DNA of 39,950 nucleotides from Candidatus Hydrogenedens terephthalaticus JGI OTU-1 (GCA_000493945.1 AWNW01000002.1:43915-83864), one strand, 5' to 3'; shown: positions 22,643 through 31,978, counted from the first letter of the stretch. Made by a program: numbers and translations. The notes: generated from the letters alone by a model not told the origin.

Positions 22643-23497
22643 TTATGCAACTTCTGAAAAGCCTATTTCTAACAAATTGGTAGCCACACGAAAACGCTCT
22701 GATGACTTTTCCGCTCCTAAAACCACTGCTATAACTCTGGATTTATTCCTTCGGGCTGTTGCGACAATACAATGTCCTGCCAATTTTGTATACCCTGTTT
22801 TTAGCCCATCACATCCCACATATATGGAAAGTAAGTCGTTTGTATTACTTCTTTCGATATTCTCTTCTTGAATAACAAATTTTTTCTTAGATGTCCATGA
22901 GAGTAAAACAGGTAACTTACAACATTCTATGGCAAGGGTAGCGAGGTCCTTTGCAGTTGTTCTATCTAAATCACCACCACTTTTAATGGGATACCCATTT
23001 ACGGTGAAGTACTTTGTGTTGTTCATTCCTAACTTTTTTGCCATTGTATTCATATCTTCTATACATTTACTTTCCGAACCCCATAAATATTCCGCTACTG
23101 TCACCGCAGATGTATTTGATGAGATAATCGCAATAGCATCCATTAAATAACCCAATGTATATCTTTTGTCTGTTGATAACAGAATATCCGAATTATTATG
23201 TGGAAAGATGGTTCTTTTGGGAACGATTTCCTCCTCTATTTTAATTTCCTTCTTATTAATCTTTAATGCAACTAAATACATAAGCATTAATTTAACTAAA
23301 CTTGCTGGAGGTGAAATAATATCTGCACCATCTTCAAATATTATTTTCTTATTGTTTGCATCAACACATATTTTTTTGATGATTTTATCCTGTTTTAGTG
23401 GAGGTGAATATTTTGTCTTTCTTTTTACTGTAGCAGCGAACAAAAAGGATTGAAAGACAAAACTCCTACGATTGAGTGTATTATTTCTTTCCTGCAT
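22643..23497 (-). CDS. D-alanyl-D-alanine carboxypeptidase, DacF/PBP5-like, short form
   Basis: The protein has 284 residues. It trims the terminal D-Ala of peptidoglycan stem peptides. The penicillin-binding signature is complete: Ser66-Leu-Val-Lys69 (SxxK), Ser126-Ser-Asn128 (SxN) and Lys233-Thr-Gly (KTG). The NGYPIKSGGDLDRTTAKDLATLA segment also fits. The C-terminal all-beta domain and amphipathic anchor of PBP5 are missing, so it is either soluble periplasmic or anchored by its N-terminus. The N-terminus carries NRRSFVF before a short hydrophobic stretch, a possible twin-arginine signal; tatA lies later in this window. It converges on the SBBP gene with an 8-nt gap. Confidence 0.9.
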   Translation of the reverse strand: MQERNNTLNRRSFVFQSFLFAATVKRKTKYSPPLKQDKIIKKICVDANNKKIIFEDGADIISPPASLVKLMLMYLVALKINKKEIKIEEEIVPKRTIFPHNNSDILLSTDKRYTLGYLMDAIAIISSNTSAVTVAEYLWGSESKCIEDMNTMAKKLGMNNTKYFTVNGYPIKSGGDLDRTTAKDLATLAIECCKLPVLLSWTSKKKFVIQEENIERSNTNDLLSIYVGCDGLKTGYTKLAGHCIVATARRNKSRVIAVVLGAEKSSERFRVATNLLEIGFSEVA

Positions 23498-23509
23498 TTA
23501 TCTGTCTCT

Positions 23510-26272
23510 CTAATTCAATACTACTTTAATCTCTTTTTGAATATCTAAGATATTCATTAAATCATCAAAAAGGAACGGTTTTGTTATTATATCAACATTA
23601 GGACCCATCTCTTCTATTATATCCTTAAATTGATTATTTGAGATTAAAAACACTTTTTTATGACCCTCACCTAATTCTTTTATCTTTCTTAAATCTTCTT
23701 CCTTCAAATAATCAACATCTATCACTACATTCGCAGATGAGAATCTCATCATTGAAGAAACCATATTTTCAAAACTATCCGTAATTAAACATGGAATTCG
23801 ATAATAATTCATCATCAAATCTAAAAATTCTCGCAAAGTGCTTTCGGGTTCATAAATAACAACAACTTTCTCCTTCTCTTTTTCTTTTCTATCACTATCT
23901 ATTATTTTTTTAACCTGTTCACCTTGTTTGATTTTATAAATTATTTTTAATAGGTAATTTAAAGAAAAAGGTTTTTTAATAAAGAGAATATTTTCTGAAT
24001 AATTCTCCTGATATGACTTTGATATATTTATGCTTTCATCAATAATTAACAATATGAATGTATTATCCGATAATTGATGTTCCTCTATAATATTTAGCAA
24101 TGAAACAATATTATCAAACTCTTTTTCATAGGTATTTACAAGAATTATTTCGGGCTCTAATTCATTTACAAATCGTATTGATTCATATATGTTTTTTACC
24201 CACAGAATATTATCTTCTTCTTTTGTAAAAATTTTATGGAAAATATCAAATAACACCGATTCACTATCAACAATTAAAAATTTTTCCATGTTACTTTTTT
24301 GTTTAATGATTTCTTTTCTCCCATCATAAAATATACAGTCAGGTAGAATAACCGTAAATGTACTACCTTCTCCAAGAACACTTTCAACAGTAATTTTTCC
24401 GTTATGGGTTTCAACAATACTTTTTGCAATAGCCAATCCGATACCTGTCCCTTCATATTTCCTCGTAGGAGAACTATCCACTTGAAAAAATTTCTCAAAT
24501 ATTTTTTCTTTATATTCCGCTGGGATTCCAATACCCGTATCTGAAACTGATAGTTCCAACGCTCCTTTTTCATTTACAGATATTCTTATTTCTATCCTTC
24601 CCCCTGTATTAGTAAACTTAACCGCATTATTAAGTAATATACCTAATACTTGACTGATTTTCTCTTTATCTGCCCAGATATATATCTCCTCATTTTCATA
24701 TTTTTCTGTAAGATTTATTTGTTTGGCAATAATCTTAGGGTTATTAAAAGATACATTTTCTTTGATAAGTTCTTTTACAGAAAAGAGTTTTTTCTTTATT
24801 TGTAACCCTTTTATTTCTATTCTGCTGAATTCTATCATTTCGTTCACCATGCGTAACAATCTTTGAACATTCCTTAGCATAACCTCTATAGCATCTTTCT
24901 GTTTTTCCGTCATAGGACCTAATGTATTTTGTAAAAACATTTCTATATACCCATGTATTGTGCTTATAGGCGTTCTTAATTCGTGACTTACATTGGATAA
25001 AAAGGCATCTTTATTTTTTCCATACTGTTTTAATTCCTCGTTAAGTTTTTCCAATTGCAATGTTCTTTCTTCCAGTTCATTTTGCATTTTCTTCTGCAGG
25101 GTCAAATCAGAAACTACCAGAGAATATCGTATCTCTTCTAAATTTTCATGAGGTATAACAGAGACAGAAACAAGTGTAGGGACTTCTTTTTCATCTGACC
25201 TGATAAATGTGATTTCCCTTCGTTTTTCTATATCTACCATTTCCAACAGGGGAATTAACCTTATCACCTCAGCACTTTCTAAAAACTCATAAATATAGTG
25301 TCCCAAAACTTGTTCCATTTCTCTATCTATCATCTTACAAAAGCATTCATTAACCATTACGATTTTATGATTTATGTCTATTAATACAAATCCTTCATTC
25401 ATAGTCATGATTAATTTTTTTAGGTTTTCTTCTGACTCACGCAATTTTCTTGTCTGCTCATCAACTCTCATTTTTAATTCTTCTGCATATTTTTGTACTT
25501 TCGCAGATAGCACTTTAAGTTCGGTAATATCTTTCACTGTTGCGAGAGTTGCCTTATGTTTTCCTTTTTTGTCAAATATGGGTGTTCCATGGATCCAGAA
25601 ATATTTTTTTTGATTGTTTACTTCTAATTCGACCTCATATTCTCCACTAATTCCATAACTTCGAGTTAACCAGTTTTGTTCTACAGCACCCATATTGTAA
25701 CGACGCACCATGTCTGTAACAGTTGAGCCTATGATTTCCTGCCTTGTAATGGCTATAAATCTACAGAACTGTTCATTCACATCAACAACTACACCGTCCG
25801 GATTGCTTAATACATAGCCTTCTGAAATATGGTCGGCAAGGGTCTTAAATCGCTCTGCTAATTCATCAATATTTTCTTCACGACGGATAAGAATAATTAC
25901 AAATGATAATATCCCCAAAAGAAAACTACCTAAACCTATGAGTTCTGATAATCGGCGAATCTCATCAGGTAAATTATCATACCAATACGGATTCAACGAT
26001 GTTTTTGAAATTATCCATATACCTGAAGTAAATAGCAGTACAATTCCACCCACAAGCACGGATTTTTCTTTTCTCGAAAACCGATATTTATTCAGCATAG
26101 TAATGCTTATAAAGGAGGGTAATGCAATTGAAAGTAACGCAGTAATAAATCTTGTATTAGGTGTATTCATTATTTCCTGAGAAATAAACAATCCTCCAAA
26201 ACCAAAGATAAAAGGTATAAACAAAGAGACAATTTTTTCCTGGGATTTACTAAACTTTATAAATTCCTTCAT
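23510..26272 (-). CDS. Hybrid sensor histidine kinase with two PAS domains and two C-terminal receiver-like domains
   Basis: The protein has 920 residues. About four membrane spans (14-34, 42-60, 72-90, 110-130) and a coiled linker precede PAS1 (about 140-250) and PAS2 (about 283-393). The kinase core has NVSHELRTPISTIHGY with His430, N-box LLNNAVKFT (546-554), DTGIGIPAEY (578-587) and GTGIGLAIAKS (608-618). Two receiver folds follow. REC1 (663-785) has Asn713 where the phospho-Asp belongs, though Asp669 and Lys767 remain. REC2 (801-915) keeps Asp852 and Lys898 but has Tyr-Glu in place of part of the acidic pair. The ATG overlaps the rnhA stop by 4 nt. Signal unknown. Confidence 0.93.
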   Translation of the reverse strand: MKEFIKFSKSQEKIVSLFIPFIFGFGGLFISQEIMNTPNTRFITALLSIALPSFISITMLNKYRFSRKEKSVLVGGIVLLFTSGIWIISKTSLNPYWYDNLPDEIRRLSELIGLGSFLLGILSFVIILIRREENIDELAERFKTLADHISEGYVLSNPDGVVVDVNEQFCRFIAITRQEIIGSTVTDMVRRYNMGAVEQNWLTRSYGISGEYEVELEVNNQKKYFWIHGTPIFDKKGKHKATLATVKDITELKVLSAKVQKYAEELKMRVDEQTRKLRESEENLKKLIMTMNEGFVLIDINHKIVMVNECFCKMIDREMEQVLGHYIYEFLESAEVIRLIPLLEMVDIEKRREITFIRSDEKEVPTLVSVSVIPHENLEEIRYSLVVSDLTLQKKMQNELEERTLQLEKLNEELKQYGKNKDAFLSNVSHELRTPISTIHGYIEMFLQNTLGPMTEKQKDAIEVMLRNVQRLLRMVNEMIEFSRIEIKGLQIKKKLFSVKELIKENVSFNNPKIIAKQINLTEKYENEEIYIWADKEKISQVLGILLNNAVKFTNTGGRIEIRISVNEKGALELSVSDTGIGIPAEYKEKIFEKFFQVDSSPTRKYEGTGIGLAIAKSIVETHNGKITVESVLGEGSTFTVILPDCIFYDGRKEIIKQKSNMEKFLIVDSESVLFDIFHKIFTKEEDNILWVKNIYESIRFVNELEPEIILVNTYEKEFDNIVSLLNIIEEHQLSDNTFILLIIDESINISKSYQENYSENILFIKKPFSLNYLLKIIYKIKQGEQVKKIIDSDRKEKEKEKVVVIYEPESTLREFLDLMMNYYRIPCLITDSFENMVSSMMRFSSANVVIDVDYLKEEDLRKIKELGEGHKKVFLISNNQFKDIIEEMGPNVDIITKPFLFDDLMNILDIQKEIKVVLN

Positions 26273-26748
26273 TTTGTATCCTTTTCTAACTTTATCTTAT
26301 TTTTGAGAGTATCCTTCACCAGTTTATCACATCGTTCATTTTGGGGATGTTGACTATGCCCTTTTATCCATTCCCAGGTAACCTCATGCTTTTCAACTAA
26401 TTCAGCCAGTTCATTCCATAAATCAATGTTTTTGACCGTCCCAGAATTTGTTTTCCACCCTTTTTTTACCCAATTTTTTAGCCATTCTGACATCCCCTTT
26501 TTTAAATATTCTGAATCCGTATAAATAATGACCTTACACTTCTTTTTAAGTGCTTTTAATCCTTCTATTGCTGCCTTTAATTCCATACGATTGTTTGTCG
26601 TGTTTTCTTCATATCCCGTTAATATTTTCTCCTTATCTCCGTAAGTTAATATTACTGCCCATGCCCCTTTTCCTGGATTGGGAATACATCCTCCATCGGT
26701 AAATATTTCCACATAAGGAATACCTGTTTTATTTTCTACTTCATTCAC
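26269..26748 (-). CDS. rnhA: Ribonuclease HI
   Basis: A 159-residue enzyme that cuts RNA in RNA-DNA hybrids. All catalytic positions are recognisable: Asp in FTDGGCIPNPG, Glu in NNRMELKAAIEGL, Asp in IYTDSEYLKKG and Asp in NERCDKLVKD, with WIKGHSQHPQNERCD carrying the conserved His. Length matches E. coli RnhA. It overlaps the following hybrid kinase by 4 nt (ATGA) and lies 1 nt from the ankyrin gene stop, so all three genes probably share a transcript. Confidence 0.95.
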   Translation of the reverse strand: MNEVENKTGIPYVEIFTDGGCIPNPGKGAWAVILTYGDKEKILTGYEENTTNNRMELKAAIEGLKALKKKCKVIIYTDSEYLKKGMSEWLKNWVKKGWKTNSGTVKNIDLWNELAELVEKHEVTWEWIKGHSQHPQNERCDKLVKDTLKNKIKLEKDTK

Positions 26749-26749
26749 A

Positions 26750-27286
26750 TTAGTTTCCCTCTATTTCTTCTATCCACTTATCATTCCGATATTTCTTTGC
26801 CAATTCTTTTGCTGTCATACCTTCTTTATTCTTTTCTTCCATCGGAATTCCAATCGTTTTTAAGTACTTACCTATATTTACTGTTCCAAATATAGCCGAA
26901 GTATGCAAAGGAGAATCTCCAAAGTTATCTTTTATATGAATATTAGCCCCATGTGTAACTAACCATCGAGCAGGTCCTCTTAAGTCCCACATAGCACATA
27001 CATGTAACGGAGTCATCCCTGTTATATCCCTCTCATTAAGTTCTGCCCCATATATATACAATAGTTCTAATACATCCTTACTTCCGCTACATACAGCATA
27101 ATGTAAAACCGTTTTACCCAAATAATCTTTACTATTAATAATTGCTGGATTTTTTAACAACTGTTTTTCTAAATTAACCGCATCCCCTTTTGCAGCGAGG
27201 TCAAAACACGATGTGCTACAGCCCGTTATAATTAAAGGAAGTAAACACATATAAATCTTGATTTTTATATATAATTTTTGAAACAT
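26750..27286 (-). CDS. Ankyrin-repeat lipoprotein
   Basis: A protein of 178 residues when started at ATG 27286. A lipoprotein signal precedes the lipobox I-T-G-Cys, then about four ankyrin repeats follow: GKTVLHYAVCSGSKDVLELLYIYGAEL, GMTPLHVCAMWDLRGPARWLVTHGANI, GDSPLHTSAIFGTVNIGKYLKTIG and a short EGMTAKELAKKY cap. An in-frame ATG at 27340 would add 18 residues, but that part overlaps the opposing promoter at 27295-27322 and would displace the signal peptide, so 27286 is preferred. Neither start has a good ribosome site. Ankyrin repeats mediate protein contacts; its partner is unknown. Confidence 0.82.
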   Translation of the reverse strand: MFQKLYIKIKIYMCLLPLIITGCSTSCFDLAAKGDAVNLEKQLLKNPAIINSKDYLGKTVLHYAVCSGSKDVLELLYIYGAELNERDITGMTPLHVCAMWDLRGPARWLVTHGANIHIKDNFGDSPLHTSAIFGTVNIGKYLKTIGIPMEEKNKEGMTAKELAKKYRNDKWIEEIEGN

Positions 27287-27294
27287 TTTATATA

Positions 27295-27322
27295 TTGAGA
27301 ACCTCTTTTTGTATATTATAAT
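27295..27322 (+). promoter_or_regulatory. Promoter of the MEMO-like gene
   Basis: TTGAGA (27295-27300), 16-nt spacer, perfect TATAAT (27317-27322). Ribosome site AAGGA at 27348-27352 and ATG at 27360 follow. It probably drives the rightward run of genes to 31297. Confidence 0.6.
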
Positions 27323-27359
27323 AGTATTATAAATAATCATTCATGATAAGGAATAATCC

Positions 27360-28184
27360 ATGCCCAAAAGGCACCCTGCAGTCAGTGGACAATTTTATCC
27401 GAGCAATCCATCTACACTCTTAGCTCAGGTTAGTATTTATATTGAACAATCCGATGTCTCTCCATCATCAGGGCGTGTATTATCAATTATTGCTCCTCAT
27501 GCAGGTTATATGTATTCAGGACCGACCGCTGGTTTTGCATTTGCAAGAATTCGGGGGCAAAAAGTAAACCGCGTTATTTTGGTGGGCAGGTCTCATCGTT
27601 ATTCTTTTGATGGTCTATCTATTTGTGAATACGAGTCTTTTTTAACTCCTGTAGGCGAATTTCCTGTTGATGAGACATTTAATCTTACCCTAATGAAGAA
27701 ACTCCCTTGTTGCACAAACAATGCTCATATTTATGAACATTGCATCGAAGTCATGTTGCCTTTTTTATATGGAAGTATTGGCACGGTTCCGATTGTTCCT
27801 ATTTTGCTTGGCAAAGAACCTTCGCAGAAACATTTTGAATACGGACAAACACTTGCATCACTATCCAGTGACGGTGATTTACTTATTGCATCTACAGATT
27901 TATCCCACTATCTACCTGAAAAAGAGGCAAATCAGATAGATACAAATACAATTCATGCTATTTTAGATAAGGATGTAGGAAAAATCATTCAGGGGATAGA
28001 AACTGGAACATGCTCGATGTGTGGTGCATCTGCTGTCGTTTTTGCAATGGGGTTTTCTTCATATTTTGGTGATTATGATGTTCATTTATTAAATTACACA
28101 ACCAGTGGAAAAACCTCTGGTGATTATAGTTCCGTTGTTGGTTATGCATCCATGAGTTTTGAACTAAAAGAAGCAAACATGTAA
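27360..28184 (+). CDS. amrB: MEMO1/AmmeMemoRadiSam system protein B family
   Basis: A 274-residue protein of the MEMO family, related to the LigB extradiol dioxygenase fold. Typical blocks are PKRHPAVSGQFYPSNP, SIIAPHAGYMYSGPTAGFAF (metal-region His), CIEVMLPFL, LIASTDLSHYLP and MCGASAVVFAM. In many bacteria it occurs with AMMECR1 and a radical-SAM protein; neither is adjacent here. A role in a radical-SAM-dependent reaction is a hypothesis for the family, not shown here. The next gene begins 54 nt downstream. Confidence 0.92.
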   Translation: MPKRHPAVSGQFYPSNPSTLLAQVSIYIEQSDVSPSSGRVLSIIAPHAGYMYSGPTAGFAFARIRGQKVNRVILVGRSHRYSFDGLSICEYESFLTPVGEFPVDETFNLTLMKKLPCCTNNAHIYEHCIEVMLPFLYGSIGTVPIVPILLGKEPSQKHFEYGQTLASLSSDGDLLIASTDLSHYLPEKEANQIDTNTIHAILDKDVGKIIQGIETGTCSMCGASAVVFAMGFSSYFGDYDVHLLNYTTSGKTSGDYSSVVGYASMSFELKEANM

Positions 28185-28238
28185 AATAAAATAACTTCCA
28201 AAAATCAGGCAACGCATCTTAAAAACAGGATTTTTCAA

Positions 28239-29342
28239 ATGGCAGGTATTCGCATTCAAGATATTTGTGCTATTTTAGAAGAATGGGCTCCGAAAGAATT
28301 AGCCTTTCCTGACGATTCGGTTGGGTTGGTATTAGGGTCAAAAGATTGGGATACCAATAATGTTCTTATCTGTCTAACAATTACAGACCAAATTGTTAAA
28401 GATGCAATACAAAAGAAAGTAAAACTGATTGTTTCTCATCATCCTTTAATTTACCATCCGTTAGAAAAGATAGTCCAAACAAATCCTTATCAAAAAAGGA
28501 TAGCACAGTTAATAACAAATGAGATTGCATGTTATACATGTCATACAAATCTGGATGTTGCAGAAAAAGGAGTAAACTACATATTAGCTAAGAAATTAGA
28601 CCTTTCGAATATCTCAGGATTGCTTCCTGTTGAGCATATAAGACTTTACAAATTAGTAACATTTGTTCCTAAAAATCATCTTGAAAAAGTTAGAAATGCG
28701 GTATGTGGTTGTGGTGCAGGGATTATTGGGGAGTATGCATATTGTTCTTTCAGTACATCGGGAACGGGAACTTTCCTACCGTCAGATAAGGCGAAACCTT
28801 TTCTTGGGAAAATTGGTAAAATTAACGAAGAGAAAGAGGAACGGTTTGAGGTAGTTGTTCCTTCTGAAATTTTGGGGAATGTTATTGAAGCCTTATTAGA
28901 TGCCCATCCTTATGAAGAAGTTGCTTATGATGTCTATCCTCTACACAATAAAAACTATAAAATTTCATTGGGAGCAAAAGGGATATTAGAAAAATCTATC
29001 TCACTTGAAGAGTTTTCTAATATTGTAAAAGAGAAATTAAACCTTTCTTCAATAAAAATAGTTGGAGACCTCAACAAAAAAGTGAAAAATATTGCTGTGC
29101 TTGGAGGTAGTGGCAGCAGAGAAATAACAAATATTCCGAATAATATAGATGTTTTAGTTACGGGTGATGTGAAATATCATCAGGCATTAGAAGCAGAAGA
29201 CCGAGGATTAGCAGTTATTGATGCGGGACACTTTGGTACAGAGTATCCTATCGTCGAAGGAATTGCTAATTATCTAACTCAAAAACTACCTTTACTTGAA
29301 ATAATTATTCCTGAAGAAAAAGAACCTTTTTTGTATAAATAA
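28239..29342 (+). CDS. Nif3-like dinuclear metal centre protein (YqfO type)
   Basis: The protein has 367 residues. The two Nif3 halves are split by a central CutA1/PII-like insert (about 140-232, YKLVTFVPKNHLEKVRNAV ... HPYEEVAYDVYPL), the YqfO arrangement. Metal-ligand segments are LIVSHHPLIYHP and TCHTNLDVAEKGVN in the first half and VTGDVKYHQALEAEDRGLAVIDAGHFGTE in the second. Family members form toroidal hexamers and have been linked to GTP cyclohydrolase-like or unknown hydrolytic activity; the function remains unproven. A clean start with ATG at 28239 follows the MEMO-like gene. Confidence 0.93.
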   Translation: MAGIRIQDICAILEEWAPKELAFPDDSVGLVLGSKDWDTNNVLICLTITDQIVKDAIQKKVKLIVSHHPLIYHPLEKIVQTNPYQKRIAQLITNEIACYTCHTNLDVAEKGVNYILAKKLDLSNISGLLPVEHIRLYKLVTFVPKNHLEKVRNAVCGCGAGIIGEYAYCSFSTSGTGTFLPSDKAKPFLGKIGKINEEKEERFEVVVPSEILGNVIEALLDAHPYEEVAYDVYPLHNKNYKISLGAKGILEKSISLEEFSNIVKEKLNLSSIKIVGDLNKKVKNIAVLGGSGSREITNIPNNIDVLVTGDVKYHQALEAEDRGLAVIDAGHFGTEYPIVEGIANYLTQKLPLLEIIIPEEKEPFLYK

Positions 29343-29355
29343 AACGAGAGGATTC

Positions 29356-30807
29356 ATGATGCGAATATTGTATTTAACTTCTGAATTAGCTCCTTTAATA
29401 TCAACTGGGGGACTGGCAGAAGTGGCTTATGCTTTGCCGAAATCTCTCAAGAAGAATGGTATAGATATTCGCATAGGATTGCCTAAATATAAGCATTTAA
29501 AAATCTCCGATGATTGTGCTCCATTATTACCCTGTTTATATGACGGCTCAACAAATACATATCAATCTATGCTCTGGGAAACAACCGTCCCTAAAACGGA
29601 TATTCCTTTATATTTGATTGAGCATGAGGAACTTTTTGGTAGGGATTATGTTTATGGCTCAGGAGATTGGGAATATTCCGATAATCCCCGCAGGTTCTCT
29701 TTTTTTTGCAAAGCCATACTCGATGCTATGGAACGAATTCAATGGAAACCTGATATTATTCACTGTAATGACTGGGCAACTTCCGCTATTTTGCCTTTTC
29801 TATTAATTCAACTTGAACATAATCTTTTCTGGCATAATACAAATACTTTACTTACAATCCATAATCTTGCTTTTCAGGGTAGATATCCGGGTTCTCGCTA
29901 TACATCCACAGGTTTACCTATTGAATTTTTCAACTCTAATTGTTTTGAATATCACGGCGATATGAATTTACTTAAAGGGGGGATTCTTCTTGCGGATAAG
30001 ATAAACACGGTAAGCCCAACTTATGCAGTTGAGATACAAACATTGGAATACGGTTTTGGATTGGACAATGTATTACGATTTCGTTCTGATGACCTGTCTG
30101 GTATTCTTAATGGGGTTGATTACTCAATATGGAGTCCCAATAACGATAAGTATATCGAGATCAATTATAATCATGACTCAATAACAAACAAAGATATATG
30201 CAAAGTTTCTTTACAGAAAAAAGTTAATTTACCTGAAGAAAATGTCCCCCTAATAGGAATTACCAGTCGTCTTTATTGGCAGAAAGGTATTGATATACTT
30301 ATCCAATCCTTACCCGAATTGCTGCAACTTGACCTACAAATGGTTATCCTTGGCACAGGTGACCCAAAATATGAAACACAACTTAAGGAAATAGCATCCT
30401 GCTACCCCCAGAAAATAAAAACCATTATTGGTTATGATACCGAATTATCCCATCAAATTATAGCGGGGAGTGATTTTATACTTATGCCTTCTCGATATGA
30501 ACCTTGCGGATTAACCCAATTATATGCATTCGCCTATGGGACTATACCCATTGTTCGAAAGGTAGGTGGTTTAGCAGATTCTGTAACAAACGCAACCCCT
30601 GAAAATATTCGGAAAAACTGTGCAACAGGGATAACTTTTAGACCTCTGACCCCAAGAAGTATTATAAGAAGTATAAAAAATGCAATTGATTTATTTAATA
30701 ACAAAGATATTTTTTATAATATAAGAATTAATGGAATGAAACAAGATTTCTCTTGGGATAAACAAGCAAAACTATATATAAAATTGTATGAACGCCTCTT
30801 CCAATAA
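29356..30807 (+). CDS. glgA: Glycogen/starch synthase GlgA (GT5)
   Basis: The protein has 483 residues. It transfers glucose from a nucleotide sugar to a growing alpha-1,4 glucan. The N-terminal GT-B motif is STGGLAEVAYALPKSL, where Ser replaces the usual Lys of K-x-GGL. Other marks are IIHCNDWATSAILPFLL, NTVSPTYAVEIQT, GILNGVDYSIWSP, ITSRLYWQKGIDIL and the acceptor/nucleotide segment PSRYEPCGLTQLYAFAYGTIP with the family Glu. Ribosome site CGAGAGGA precedes the start; the second ATG at 29359 is equally possible. Loss of the Lys near the N-terminus could affect ADP-glucose handling. It overlaps tsaE by 20 nt. Confidence 0.93.
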   Translation: MMRILYLTSELAPLISTGGLAEVAYALPKSLKKNGIDIRIGLPKYKHLKISDDCAPLLPCLYDGSTNTYQSMLWETTVPKTDIPLYLIEHEELFGRDYVYGSGDWEYSDNPRRFSFFCKAILDAMERIQWKPDIIHCNDWATSAILPFLLIQLEHNLFWHNTNTLLTIHNLAFQGRYPGSRYTSTGLPIEFFNSNCFEYHGDMNLLKGGILLADKINTVSPTYAVEIQTLEYGFGLDNVLRFRSDDLSGILNGVDYSIWSPNNDKYIEINYNHDSITNKDICKVSLQKKVNLPEENVPLIGITSRLYWQKGIDILIQSLPELLQLDLQMVILGTGDPKYETQLKEIASCYPQKIKTIIGYDTELSHQIIAGSDFILMPSRYEPCGLTQLYAFAYGTIPIVRKVGGLADSVTNATPENIRKNCATGITFRPLTPRSIIRSIKNAIDLFNNKDIFYNIRINGMKQDFSWDKQAKLYIKLYERLFQ

Positions 30808-31297
30808 AAATAATTCTGGTACTGCTTTAATTTTACAAACATCTTCTCCTGAGCAAACAGAAGAATTAGGACATATTTTAGGTAAATGTCTAAAACCTAA
30901 TGCAAAAGTGGCACTTATTGGAGATTTGGCAACAGGTAAAACATGTTTTGTTAAAGGGATAGTAAAGGGATTATGCGGCGATTGTTGGGTACATAGTCCC
31001 ACTTTTACAATAATCAATCAATATGGTAACCCGCCTAAAGTACTTCACCTGGATTGTTACAGGATTCAGGATGAGCGGGAAATTATTGATATCGGTTCTG
31101 AAGAATGGTTAAGCGATAATCTAATTTGTTTGATAGAGTGGGCAGATAGAATTATAAATATTATTCCCCCAGATGCTATTTTTCTATATTTTTATCACAT
31201 AGAAAATGATAAACGAAAAATTGAAATATACAATTTAGATCCTGATTTTTTTAATAAATTAATGCAGAAAATACCTTCTCACTTCTTAAAAACTTAG
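30788..31297 (+). CDS. tsaE: tRNA threonylcarbamoyladenosine biosynthesis ATPase TsaE
   Basis: A 169-residue P-loop ATPase needed with TsaB and TsaD for t6A37 formation in ANN-decoding tRNAs. Walker A is GDLATGKT (45-52), where the usual G-A of GDLGAGKT has become A-T. HSPTFTIINQY, LHLDCYRIQDE and LICLIEWADR are diagnostic. The start lies inside the glgA end (20-nt overlap), suggesting coupled translation. The gene converges with the DUF502 pair, with 12 nt between the stops. Confidence 0.94.
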   Translation: MNASSNKNNSGTALILQTSSPEQTEELGHILGKCLKPNAKVALIGDLATGKTCFVKGIVKGLCGDCWVHSPTFTIINQYGNPPKVLHLDCYRIQDEREIIDIGSEEWLSDNLICLIEWADRIINIIPPDAIFLYFYHIENDKRKIEIYNLDPDFFNKLMQKIPSHFLKT

Positions 31298-31309
31298 TAA
31301 TATGCCAAA

Positions 31310-31978
31310 TTAATTTTTTTGTTCTTTTTGTAGAGGTTGCACCGAAAGTTTCACAGGGATAGATGCACCTGAAGAGACGATAATTTCTATAGCCTGTTCC
31401 ATAGTAATGGGACATTTATGTATTTTCTCAGCAGGGTAAAATTGCAATATTCCTACACTTATATTGGGTGTGGTAGGAATAAAAACTCTGTAATATTCTT
31501 TTCCACCGGGAAGTTTAATTTTCCCTAATAAAAGCCCCATAGTATAAATTTTATCATGAGGGAAAGGGACAATAACGATAGAACGCGTGCGATTGGAAGA
31601 AAACTGTTCTATAAAACTTACTGTCATTTGTTTTGCAGAGTTATATATGGTTTTTACTATAGGAATTTTTTTTATAATCTTTTCAAATAAAGATAAAAAT
31701 TGTCGTATTAAAAAGAAACTTGAAAAAAGTCCAACCAGATAAACAAAAATAACAATTAATACAACCGATATGGGAGCAATTAAATAATGGGGATATTCAG
31801 GGAACCATTGAGTTACATAAGGGGTAATGCGACCTACTGTAAAGTAATAAATAAATCTCAAAATAAGGAATGTTAAACCCAAAGGAACAATAGCCAATAT
31901 ACCTGCAAAGAAATATCTTCTAACTCTCCCTAAAATTTTAGGCATTTTCTTTTCTTTAATTTTGTTTTCAGTCTGCAT
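31310..31978 (-). CDS. DUF502 family membrane protein, copy 2
   Basis: The protein has 222 residues. Two membrane segments (about 20-45 and 65-95) precede a soluble domain. Family blocks are RVRRYFFAGILAIVPLGLTFLILRFIYY, IPIVKTIYNSAKQM and VFIPTTPNISVGILQFYP. The function of DUF502 proteins is unknown in bacteria. It overlaps the upstream DUF502 gene by 11 nt and clearly arose by tandem duplication, since the two share the same order of motifs with low overall identity. Confidence 0.88.
   Translation of the reverse strand: MQTENKIKEKKMPKILGRVRRYFFAGILAIVPLGLTFLILRFIYYFTVGRITPYVTQWFPEYPHYLIAPISVVLIVIFVYLVGLFSSFFLIRQFLSLFEKIIKKIPIVKTIYNSAKQMTVSFIEQFSSNRTRSIVIVPFPHDKIYTMGLLLGKIKLPGGKEYYRVFIPTTPNISVGILQFYPAEKIHKCPITMEQAIEIIVSSGASIPVKLSVQPLQKEQKN

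Noticed and set aside
27287..27340. Longer ankyrin protein starting at ATG 27340
   Set aside because: The extension overlaps a good opposing promoter, has no ribosome site and pushes the lipoprotein signal peptide inward; 27286 is the better start.
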